Part shown: positions 47,333 through 54,669 of the stretch, piece by piece
How positions within the stretch are numbered: the stretch's first letter is position 1
Layout of the letters: every line of letters begins with the position of its first letter
NCBI RefSeq assembly: GCF_015477775.1
Contig: NZ_JADLQO010000006.1
Coordinates: 1 to 64,000 of the forward strand
From: Nocardia abscessus
Lineage (GTDB): Bacteria > Actinomycetota > Actinomycetes > Mycobacteriales > Mycobacteriaceae
Direction: 5' to 3'
Length of the DNA: 64,000 nucleotides
The notes under the pieces: model-generated
Told to the model about the DNA's origin: nothing
Seen by the model: only the letters and a program-made list of their open reading frames with translations
Database searches by the model: none
Translations under genes and position numbers: made by a program

Positions 47333-47523
47333 GGTGTCCTCCGAACCCGATGAATGAGGTTTGCTGACTCGACCATGATCCGCCGTCCGGCGAGCCGGGA
47401 ACCAGTGCGCCGCCGCCATTTTGCACAGGATTTACACGCTGCGGAGTTTCACCGCGAATCCTTGCATACCGGGATCTCCCGGGCCGGGATACCGGGCGCG
47501 CGTCACCTCGATACGCTGTACAA

Positions 47524-48345
47524 ATGACAGATTGGCAGGCTTTCACCGTCGAAACCAAGGATCACGTGGCCCAGGTGACGCTGATCGGCCCCGGCAAGGG
47601 AAATGCGATGGGTCCCGACTTCTGGCGCGAGCTGCCGGAGGTATTCCAGGCGCTGGACGCCGACCCGGAGGTGCGCGCGATCGTGCTGACCGGCTCGGGA
47701 AAGCATTTCTCCTACGGTCTGGACCTGCCCGCGATGAGCGGCACGTTCGGTCCGCTGCTGGCCGAGCGTGCCCTGGCCGCGCCGCGTACCGATTTCCTCA
47801 CCGATCTGCGCAAGATGCAGGCGTCGGTCACGGCGGTGGCGGACTGCCGCAAGCCGGTGATCGCCGCGGTGTCCGGCTGGTGCATCGGCGGCGGGCTGGA
47901 TCTGATCGCGGCGGTCGACATCCGCTACGCCAGCGCGGACGCCAGGTTCAGCTTGCGTGAGGCCAAGGTCGCGATCGTCGCCGACATCGGATCGCTGCAT
48001 CGGCTGCCCGGCATCATCGGCGAGGGTCACCTGCGTGAGCTGGCTTACACCGCCAAGGACATCGACGCCGCACGAGCGGAGAAGATCGGCCTGGTCAACG
48101 ACGTCTTCCCGGACCAGGAAGCGGCGCTGGACGCGGCGCACGCCACCGCGCGCGAGATCGCCGCGAACCCGCCGCTGGTGGTGCAGGGCGTCAAGGACGT
48201 GCTGGATCAGCGCCGCAAAGACGAGGTCGCCGCGGGCCTGCGCTACGTCTCCGCGTGGAATGCCGCGTTCCTGCCCTCGGAGGATCTCACCGAGGCGATC
48301 AAGGCCGTCTTCGAGAAGCGTCCGCCGGAGTTCCGCGGCCAGTGA
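47524..48345 (+). CDS. crotonase-family enoyl-CoA hydratase/isomerase (EchA21-like)
   Basis: Crotonase of 273 residues. The oxyanion-hole segments are GSGKHFSYGLDLPAM and GWCIGGGLDLIAAVDIRYA. ADIGSLHRLPGIIGEGHLRELAYT has Asp at the position used by dienoyl-CoA isomerases rather than the hydratase Glu, so isomerisation of dienoyl-CoA in beta-oxidation is more likely than hydration. The ATG at 47524 is six bases after TACGCT (47512-47517), leaderless. Confidence 0.92.
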   Translation: MTDWQAFTVETKDHVAQVTLIGPGKGNAMGPDFWRELPEVFQALDADPEVRAIVLTGSGKHFSYGLDLPAMSGTFGPLLAERALAAPRTDFLTDLRKMQASVTAVADCRKPVIAAVSGWCIGGGLDLIAAVDIRYASADARFSLREAKVAIVADIGSLHRLPGIIGEGHLRELAYTAKDIDAARAEKIGLVNDVFPDQEAALDAAHATAREIAANPPLVVQGVKDVLDQRRKDEVAAGLRYVSAWNAAFLPSEDLTEAIKAVFEKRPPEFRGQ

Positions 48346-48533
48346 CTTCCACGGCGCGCCCGCATCGCCATGGGCGCGCCGTGCCCGGCCCCCGAGGGTG
48401 GGTATCGAGGGTGGGCAAGGTGATTCGCCTCAGGGTTGCGTTGCCCTCACCCTAGGGGTGGGTGTGCGAGGCGCCGATCGCCCATATCGTTTGGGACGTC
48501 GGAAATTTCGCCTCGCATTCAGGAGTAGAACCA

Positions 48534-48776
48534 ATGCGTATCAAGTCCTTCTTCGCCGCTGGTCTGCTGGCCATCGCCGCCGTCGCCGGGGTGTCGACGG
48601 CTGCTTCGGCCTCGGCCGCGCCGGTTTACCAGGAAGTCGCTTACGGCGGCACCTACATCGGCACCTACGCCACGCTGTACGCCTGCCGCGCCGACGGCGA
48701 GTCGCCGAGCACCGGCGGCTACTACTGGGAGTGCATCGAGAACTGGGACGGCTGGGACCTTTACATCTACTACTGA
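48534..48776 (+). CDS. small secreted protein of unknown function
   Basis: Eighty residues: a Sec signal peptide (FFAAGLLAIAAVAGVSTAASASA, cleavage after ASA near residue 29) and a mature peptide of about 50 residues that is rich in Tyr, Trp and Gly and has two Cys (YACRA, WECIE), probably one disulfide. ATG 48534 follows AGGAGTAGAACCA. A strong terminator follows. Not recognised; the aromatic, acidic ending (NWDGWDLYIYY) is distinctive. Confidence 0.82.
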   Translation: MRIKSFFAAGLLAIAAVAGVSTAASASAAPVYQEVAYGGTYIGTYATLYACRADGESPSTGGYYWECIENWDGWDLYIYY

Positions 48777-48858
48777 GCCACCTGTCACAGAGAAGGGGCA
48801 CTCGGTATCCGGGTGTCCCTTTTCGCCTTCGGGAGCCTGAATTTCAGCCCACACAATA

Positions 48859-48895
48859 AAAGCGGGGAGTCCGTTCCGAACGGACTCCCCGCTTT
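48859..48895. terminator. bidirectional terminator between secreted peptide and ppa
   Basis: Perfect 18-bp inverted repeat (AAAGCGGGGAGTCCGTTC and its complement) with a one-base centre, flanked by A and T runs (AATAAAAGC, GCTTTGTTGT). It ends the convergent transcripts of both neighbours. Confidence 0.9.
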
Positions 48896-48913
48896 GTTGT
48901 GCCCAGCTGACTT

Positions 48914-49405
48914 TCAGTGCCCGCCCTGGTCCTTCAGGCGCTGAATGGACGCCTCCACTTCGGCCTCGGCCTCGGCGCGACCGACCCACTCCGAGCCCTT
49001 GACGTACTTGCCGGGCTCCAGGTCCTTGTAGCGCTCGAAGAAATGCTTGATCGCGGCCAACTCGAACTCCGGGACGTCCTTCAGATCCTGGATGTGGTCC
49101 CAGCGCGGGTCGCCCGCGGGCACGCACAGGACCTTGTCGTCGCCGCCCGCCTCGTCGGTCATCTTGTACATCGCGACCGGACGGGCCTCCACGATCACAC
49201 CCGGGAACACCGAGTCGGGCAGCAGGACCAGCGCGTCCAGCGGGTCACCGTCCTCGCCGAGGGTGTTCTCGATGTAGCCGTAGTCGGCGGGATAGACCAT
49301 GGACGTGTACAGGAACCTGTCGAGCCGGACCCGGCCGGTCTCGTGATCGACCTCGTACTTGTTCCGGGAACCCTTGGGGATCTCGATCGTGACGTCGAAC
49401 TCCAC
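48914..49405 (-). CDS. ppa: inorganic pyrophosphatase
   Basis: Family I soluble pyrophosphatase of 163 residues, nearly the length of M. tuberculosis Ppa (162). It has the active-site motif EDGDPLDALVLLP with its Asp residues, RNKYEVDHETG, and DDKVLCVPAGDPRW. It drives biosynthesis by hydrolysing pyrophosphate. GTG 49405 follows AAGGAGA and gives the family start EFDVTIEIPKG. Divergent from dacB as at Rv3628/Rv3627c. Confidence 0.96.
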   Translation of the reverse strand: MEFDVTIEIPKGSRNKYEVDHETGRVRLDRFLYTSMVYPADYGYIENTLGEDGDPLDALVLLPDSVFPGVIVEARPVAMYKMTDEAGGDDKVLCVPAGDPRWDHIQDLKDVPEFELAAIKHFFERYKDLEPGKYVKGSEWVGRAEAEAEVEASIQRLKDQGGH

Positions 49406-49600
49406 GCCATCTCCTTCGTGCATCGGTGCCGAGCCCGGCGACTCGGCTTCTTTCGGCGACTGCCGACTCGGTCGCTGCGGAGTGCGCCGACTCGCCAGGT
49501 TGTTCAGGGGAACGGTTGCGCAACGAGGATAGTGTGGTCGGCGGGGACATGGGTGCGGCAGGCGGCTGCTGCGGGAATCGGTCAGGAGAGCGGCGGCGAC

Positions 49601-51061
49601 GTGTTTGGTGGCAACGAGAACATCGGTGGGCTGGCCGCCCGGCGGCGTCGCAACAGATGGATCTGGATATCGACCACGCTGATCGTGCTGCTCGCCGTCG
49701 CCGTGGTGGCACTGGTCACGGTGCGGCCGTGGACCGACGAGTTCCGGCACGGCGGTCTGACCATCACCGCCGCGCCCGCGCCGGTCGAGCCGTCCCCGCA
49801 GATCGCTCCGGCCGGGTCGACCGGGTCCGCGCCGAGTGCCGCCGGGATCGCCGCCGCGCTGGCGCCGGTGATCGGCAATCCGGACCTCGGCGCGTTCGCG
49901 GGGCAGGTGACCGACGCCGACAGCGCGATCGTGCTGTGGAGCGGTGACGCGAACCGGCCGATGATCCCGTCGTCCACCGCGAAGATCCTCCTCACGGCGG
50001 CCGCCCTGCTCACGCTGCCCGCCGAGCACCGGGTGACGACGAAGGTGGTCGCCGGTACCGCGCCGAACGAGTTGGTGCTGGTCGGCGGCGGCGATCCGAC
50101 GCTCACCGCGCAACCGGACGGCAAGGGGTACTACCCGAACGGGCCGCGTCTGTCCGACCTGGTCGGCCAGATCAAGACGGCGGGCCGTCCGGTGGACACG
50201 ATCGTCGTCGACACCTCCGCGTTCGCGGGCCCGACCATGGCGAAGGGCTGGGACCCGATCGACATACCGGAGGGTTCCATCGCCCCGATCGAGTCGGTGA
50301 TGATCGACGGCGGCCGCTTGCAACCCCTCGTCGAGTACTCGCCGCGTACCGCCACGCCCGCACTGGACGCGGGCCGGCGATTGGCCGCCGAGCTGGGGCT
50401 CGACCCGGCGCGGGTCCGGGCGGGCGTCGCGCCCGCGGGCGCGGCCGAGGTCGCCTCCGTGCGGTCGGCGCCGCTGCGTGACCGGCTGCGCGACATGATG
50501 GTGTACTCCGACAACGTGCTCGCCGAGACGATCGGGCGGGAGCTCGCCGCGGCCACCGGTGGCGAGGCGTCCTTCGCCGGCGGGGTCGCGGCGATGCGCA
50601 AGGCGCTGAGCACGGCAGGTTTCGATCTGACCGGCCTGGATATGCACGACAGCAGTGGGCTTTCGGTCGACGACCGACTTCCCGCGCGATTGCTCGACCG
50701 GGTCGTGGCGACCGCGGCCAAGCCGACCGGCGCCACGGCGGTGCAACCGGCCGGTACCAAGGCCAAGCCCGAGAACGACCGCGTCGCCGCCACCTTGGCT
50801 CCGATGCTCGACGCTCTGCCGGTCGCCGGCGCAACGGGGTCGCTGACCGGCCGCTACGTCGCCCGCGACCGCCAGGCAGCGGGCTGGGTGCGGGCCAAGA
50901 CCGGAACTCTGTCGGTGTCGAGCGCGTTGGTCGGGTATGTGCTGGACGCCGATGGGCGGGTGCTGACCTTCGCTCTGATGTCGAACGACCGACCGCCGGA
51001 GGTGAGCAGGCCCGCGTTGGATGCGATCGCAGGCACGCTGCGAAATTGTGGATGCTCGTGA
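49601..51061 (+). CDS. dacB: D-alanyl-D-alanine carboxypeptidase/endopeptidase (PBP4, peptidase S13)
   Basis: Protein of about 486 residues with an N-terminal membrane anchor (STTLIVLLAVAVVALVTV after an Arg-rich start). The penicillin-binding triad is complete: STAK (in PSSTAKILL), SDN (in VYSDNVLAE) and KTG (in RAKTGTLS). It trims peptidoglycan peptides outside the membrane. Homologue of Rv3627c. GTG 49601 follows AGGAG; upstream alternatives are possible. First of the dacB-zincin-tilS-hpt series. Confidence 0.93.
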   Translation: MFGGNENIGGLAARRRRNRWIWISTTLIVLLAVAVVALVTVRPWTDEFRHGGLTITAAPAPVEPSPQIAPAGSTGSAPSAAGIAAALAPVIGNPDLGAFAGQVTDADSAIVLWSGDANRPMIPSSTAKILLTAAALLTLPAEHRVTTKVVAGTAPNELVLVGGGDPTLTAQPDGKGYYPNGPRLSDLVGQIKTAGRPVDTIVVDTSAFAGPTMAKGWDPIDIPEGSIAPIESVMIDGGRLQPLVEYSPRTATPALDAGRRLAAELGLDPARVRAGVAPAGAAEVASVRSAPLRDRLRDMMVYSDNVLAETIGRELAAATGGEASFAGGVAAMRKALSTAGFDLTGLDMHDSSGLSVDDRLPARLLDRVVATAAKPTGATAVQPAGTKAKPENDRVAATLAPMLDALPVAGATGSLTGRYVARDRQAAGWVRAKTGTLSVSSALVGYVLDADGRVLTFALMSNDRPPEVSRPALDAIAGTLRNCGCS

Positions 51062-51074
51062 CGGGTGGTTGATC

Positions 51075-52184
51075 ATGACCCAGCAAGGTTCCGACACAGC
51101 CGAATTCGGCTCCGCGGACGTGGTCGAGCGGCGCAAGGGCCGCTCGGGTCTGTCCGGCGTGGTCGATTGGCGCTTGGCCGCTAGAACCGGCTCGGCCCTC
51201 GCGCCCGCGGGTCCGCGCACGTCGCGCTATTCGGCTGAACAGGTCGTCGCCGAACTCGCCGATTCCTCCGTGCGGGCCGAGGCGCCGGTGCGTGAGGTCA
51301 GCGGCCTGCTGGACGACCGGCCGGTCCCAGCGGCCAGGATCGTCGACCGGCGGGGGTGGATCGGAGCCGCCGCCGACTCGATGGCCCAGCTCACCGGTAC
51401 CGGTGGAGCGCCGGTCGAACGCAAGCTGCTGGCGGGCAAACCCGCTGGTGTGCAGGCGGGCGCGATGCTCGCCTTCCTGTCCACCGCGATCCTCGGCCAA
51501 TACGACCCGTTCACGGGACCGGACGGCACCCTGCTGCTGGTCGCGCCGAACATCGTCGCGGTCGAGCGCGCGCTCGGGGTGTCGCCGAGCGATTTCCGGC
51601 TCTGGGTCTGCCTGCATGAGGTGACCCACCGGGTGCAGTTCTCCTCGGCGCCCTGGCTCGCCGAGTACATGCGCGCCAATGTCGAGGTGCTCGGCGAGGT
51701 GGGTGACGAGCCGGTGAGCGACATGCTGTCCCGGCTGGTCGAGGAGGTGCGCGACCGCCGCCGCGGAACGGCCTCCGACGACCCGGCCGCGCGCGGCGTG
51801 GTCGGCCTGCTGCGCGCCACGCAGGCGCCGCCGCAACGTGCGGCGCTGGACCGCCTGCTCATGCTCGGCACGCTGCTGGAAGGGCACGCCGATCACGTCA
51901 TGGACGCCGTCGGCCCGGCGGTCGTCCCGTCGGTCGAGCAGATCCGCACCGCGTTCGACCAGCGGCGCAGGCGTCCCACCAACCCGGTGCAGCGCATCCT
52001 GCGCGCCCTGCTCGGCGTGGACGCGAAGGTCGCCCAGTACGTGCGCGGCAAGAAGTTCGTGGACGAGGTGGTCGCCACAGTCGGGACGGCGCGGTTCAAC
52101 ACGGTGTGGACCGATGCCGAGACGCTCCCGCGCACCGACGAGATCGATCAGCCGCAGCGCTGGATCGAACGGGTGCTGGCCTGA
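51075..52184 (+). CDS. zincin-like metallopeptidase (DUF2342, Rv3626c homologue)
   Basis: Protein of 369 residues with a zinc motif HEVTH in LWVCLHEVTHRVQFSS and a downstream Glu in LLEGHADHVMD. It is the actinobacterial zincin family sometimes labelled F420-biosynthesis-associated (TIGR03883/TIGR03624). No signal peptide. The physiological substrate is unknown. ATG 51075 follows the dacB stop by 13 bases. Confidence 0.92.
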   Translation: MTQQGSDTAEFGSADVVERRKGRSGLSGVVDWRLAARTGSALAPAGPRTSRYSAEQVVAELADSSVRAEAPVREVSGLLDDRPVPAARIVDRRGWIGAAADSMAQLTGTGGAPVERKLLAGKPAGVQAGAMLAFLSTAILGQYDPFTGPDGTLLLVAPNIVAVERALGVSPSDFRLWVCLHEVTHRVQFSSAPWLAEYMRANVEVLGEVGDEPVSDMLSRLVEEVRDRRRGTASDDPAARGVVGLLRATQAPPQRAALDRLLMLGTLLEGHADHVMDAVGPAVVPSVEQIRTAFDQRRRRPTNPVQRILRALLGVDAKVAQYVRGKKFVDEVVATVGTARFNTVWTDAETLPRTDEIDQPQRWIERVLA

Positions 52185-52249
52185 GCGAGCAGGCTGAATC
52201 GGGCCCCGGCGGTCGACCGCCGAGCGGGGCAGGCCGGTAGGCTGCGCCC

Positions 52250-53341
52250 ATGGGGCGTGCGCCAGGAACCACACCCGGGCGCTTCGGATCGAAGGCCGGG
52301 TCGTCCGGTTCCGTGCGGCCTACCGCGCCCGCTGCCGATCCCGCGCGGCGCCTGCCCGAGACCGCTGCCGTGCTCGCCGTCCGCAGGGCGGTCCGGGACT
52401 GGCTGGCCGATTTCGGACCCCGGGAGACCGAGGAGCAGGTGGTCGCGGTCGCGCTGTCGGGTGGGGCGGATTCGCTGGCCCTCACGGCCGCGGCGGTGGC
52501 GGAGACGAACGCCGTCCACGCGCTGGTGGTCGATCACCGGCTGCAACCCGGTTCCGGCGCCGTTGCGGCCGAGGCGGCGGCTCGAGCCCTCGCGATGGGT
52601 TGCCGGTCCGCGCGGGTGCTACCGGTCGAGGTCGGCACCGAAGGCGGTGTCGAGGCCGCGGCGCGCCGGGCGCGCTACGCCGCGCTGGACTCGGCGCGCG
52701 ACGGCCTGCCGGTGCTGCTCGGGCACACCCTCGATGATCAGGCCGAAACGGTGCTGCTCGGCCTCGCGCGCGGTTCGGGTGGCCGCTCGATCCAAGGGAT
52801 GGCCCCCTGCGCCGACCCGTGGGGGCGCCCGTTGCTCGGCGTGCGACGGGCGACGACCCGGCAAATGTGCGCTGACCTGGGTGTTTCGCCACACGACGAC
52901 CCGCACAACACCGCCCCGGAGTTCACCCGGGTCCGGCTGCGCACCGAGGCGTTGCCGCTGCTGGAGCAGATCCTCGGCGGCGGGGTGGCTCCGGCGCTGG
53001 CCCGCACGGCCGAACAGTTGCGTGAAGACGGCGCGGTGCTGGACGCGCTCGCCGCCGAGCTGCGGCACAACGCGAGTGATGGCCGCGCGCTGGTGATCGA
53101 GACCCTCGCCACTGCACCCGCTGGCCTGCGGAAACGGGCAATTCGGGCATGGTTGCTCGACCACGGTGCGAAAGCCCTGACCACCAAGCATTTACAAGCA
53201 GTCGACGAACTGGTGACGGCTTGGCGTGGGCAGGGCGCTGTCGCGGTCGGCGGAGGAACGCCGGATAGCAGGTTGGTCGCCGGGCGCGAACATGGCAGGC
53301 TGACACTGCGGCTGAGTGAGGATGGGCATCGGAGGCGATGA
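52250..53341 (+). CDS. tilS: tRNA(Ile)-lysidine synthetase
   Basis: Protein of 363 residues with the PP-loop ATPase motif ALSGGADSLAL, plus HALVVDHRLQPG and GHTLDDQAETVLLGLARGSG, all typical of TilS. It converts C34 of the AUA-reading tRNA-Ile to lysidine, an essential modification. The ATG at 52250 comes six bases after TAGGCT (52238-52243), suggesting its own leaderless promoter besides operon transcription. Its stop overlaps the hpt start (ATGA). Confidence 0.94.
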   Translation: MGRAPGTTPGRFGSKAGSSGSVRPTAPAADPARRLPETAAVLAVRRAVRDWLADFGPRETEEQVVAVALSGGADSLALTAAAVAETNAVHALVVDHRLQPGSGAVAAEAAARALAMGCRSARVLPVEVGTEGGVEAAARRARYAALDSARDGLPVLLGHTLDDQAETVLLGLARGSGGRSIQGMAPCADPWGRPLLGVRRATTRQMCADLGVSPHDDPHNTAPEFTRVRLRTEALPLLEQILGGGVAPALARTAEQLREDGAVLDALAAELRHNASDGRALVIETLATAPAGLRKRAIRAWLLDHGAKALTTKHLQAVDELVTAWRGQGAVAVGGGTPDSRLVAGREHGRLTLRLSEDGHRRR

Positions 53342-53949
53342 CGCAGACCGAACCGGCCCAACGGGCTCACCACCACGGAAGGAATTCAGCTGACGTGTAC
53401 GGGGACGACATCGCGTCGGTGCTGATCACCGAGGAACAGATCGCCGCGAAGACCCAGGAGCTGGCCGAACTCATCGCCAAGCGGTATCCCCCCGACGCAC
53501 CCGAGGGCGATCTGCTGCTGGTGGGCGTGCTCAAGGGCGCGATCTTCTTCATGACCGACCTGGCCAAGGCGCTGCCGATCCCGACCCAGATGGAGTTCAT
53601 GGCCGTCTCGTCCTACGGGTCCTCGACCTCCTCCTCCGGCGTGGTGCGCATCATGAAGGACCTGGACAAGGACATCGCGGGCCGCAACGTCCTGATCGTC
53701 GAGGACATCATCGACTCCGGGCTCACGCTGTCGTGGCTCAAGCGGAACCTCTCCACCCGCAACCCGGCGTCGCTCGAGGTGGTCACCCTCCTACGCAAAC
53801 CCGACGCGCTACGCACGCCGGTGGAAGTCGCGCACGTCGGCTTCGACATCCCGAACGAATTCGTCGTCGGCTACGGCCTCGACTACGCGGAGCGCTACCG
53901 CGACCTGCCCTACATCGGCACCCTGGACCCCAAGGTCTACGGCGGCTGA
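53338..53949 (+). CDS. hpt: hypoxanthine phosphoribosyltransferase
   Basis: Purine salvage enzyme of 203 residues. The PRPP-binding motif is VLIVEDIIDSGLT. Upstream are LLVGVLKGAIFFMTDLAKAL and the flexible SSYGSSTSSSG loop, and the C-terminal DYAERYRDLPYIGTL is diagnostic. It makes IMP and GMP from free bases. The start overlaps tilS; the first 20 residues are an extension before the conserved core. Confidence 0.96.
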   Translation: MTQTEPAQRAHHHGRNSADVYGDDIASVLITEEQIAAKTQELAELIAKRYPPDAPEGDLLLVGVLKGAIFFMTDLAKALPIPTQMEFMAVSSYGSSTSSSGVVRIMKDLDKDIAGRNVLIVEDIIDSGLTLSWLKRNLSTRNPASLEVVTLLRKPDALRTPVEVAHVGFDIPNEFVVGYGLDYAERYRDLPYIGTLDPKVYGG

Positions 53950-53952
53950 GCG

Positions 53953-54669
53953 TCAGCCCGGCAGGATGCCGAAAATCGTTGCGGGGGAACCCGAACCCCC
54001 GCGGTAGAGCGGTCCGCCCACCAGTACCCACACGCCCGTCGCGGGCAGCGCGGCCAGGTTCGCCAAGCACTCCAGGCTGATCCGGTGCTCGCCGTAGAGC
54101 AGTCTCGACACCGCGTACGTCTCGTCGGTACCCAGGTCAGGGCCGAACGTATCGATGCCGAGCGCGCCTCGGCGGCCGAGCCTGCCGGTGCGCAACAGCC
54201 ACTCCACCGTCTCCACCGCGAAACCCGGTTGGCGACCGGACGATTCGCCGGTGCCCACGAACTCCGGCGTACCCCACTTGCCGTCCCAGCCGGTCCAGGC
54301 GATCACCGCGGCGCCGTCCGGGATCCGGCCGTGCTCCGCTTCCCATCGCCGCAGATCGCCGACCGTGATGGCGTAGTCGCGATCCTCCGCGCACAGCTGC
54401 CGGACGTCGATCCGCACCGCGGGCAGCAGTAGATCGTCCAGTTCCAGTTCGTCCGCGGCCAGCCCGTCAGCGCGGAAATGGATCGGTGCGCCCCAATGGG
54501 TTCCGGTGTGTTCGCCCTGCTGGATATAGCGCAAGTAGTAGCCGTCGTCGGCGATCGTGGCCACGAGGTCGGCGCGGAACTCGGGATCGTCCGGGTACAG
54601 CGGCGTGGTGGCCGGATCGTGGACGTGCGACAGATTCACCAACCGTCCCAGCGGGCGCGGTGTGGTCAT
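53953..54669 (-). CDS. cyclase-family (kynurenine-formamidase-like) hydrolase
   Basis: Protein of 238 residues with the cyclase fold. The metal-binding motif HxGTHxDxPxH appears as HTGTHWGAPIHF, where the Asp is Gly. A later DTFGPDLG and the end region fit the family. Relatives hydrolyse cyclic amides or isatin-like rings; substrate unknown. Its ATG overlaps the stop of the pseudokinase gene (ATGA), so it is translated with the kinase pair and its substrate may be linked to that signalling unit. Confidence 0.87.
   Translation of the reverse strand: MTTPRPLGRLVNLSHVHDPATTPLYPDDPEFRADLVATIADDGYYLRYIQQGEHTGTHWGAPIHFRADGLAADELELDDLLLPAVRIDVRQLCAEDRDYAITVGDLRRWEAEHGRIPDGAAVIAWTGWDGKWGTPEFVGTGESSGRQPGFAVETVEWLLRTGRLGRRGALGIDTFGPDLGTDETYAVSRLLYGEHRISLECLANLAALPATGVWVLVGGPLYRGGSGSPATIFGILPG

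Noticed and set aside
23065..48900. A complete integrated phage or conjugative element after tRNA-Thr.
   Set aside because: No integrase, structural, transfer or transposase gene is intact and I found no second attachment repeat; only one decayed frame is suggestive.
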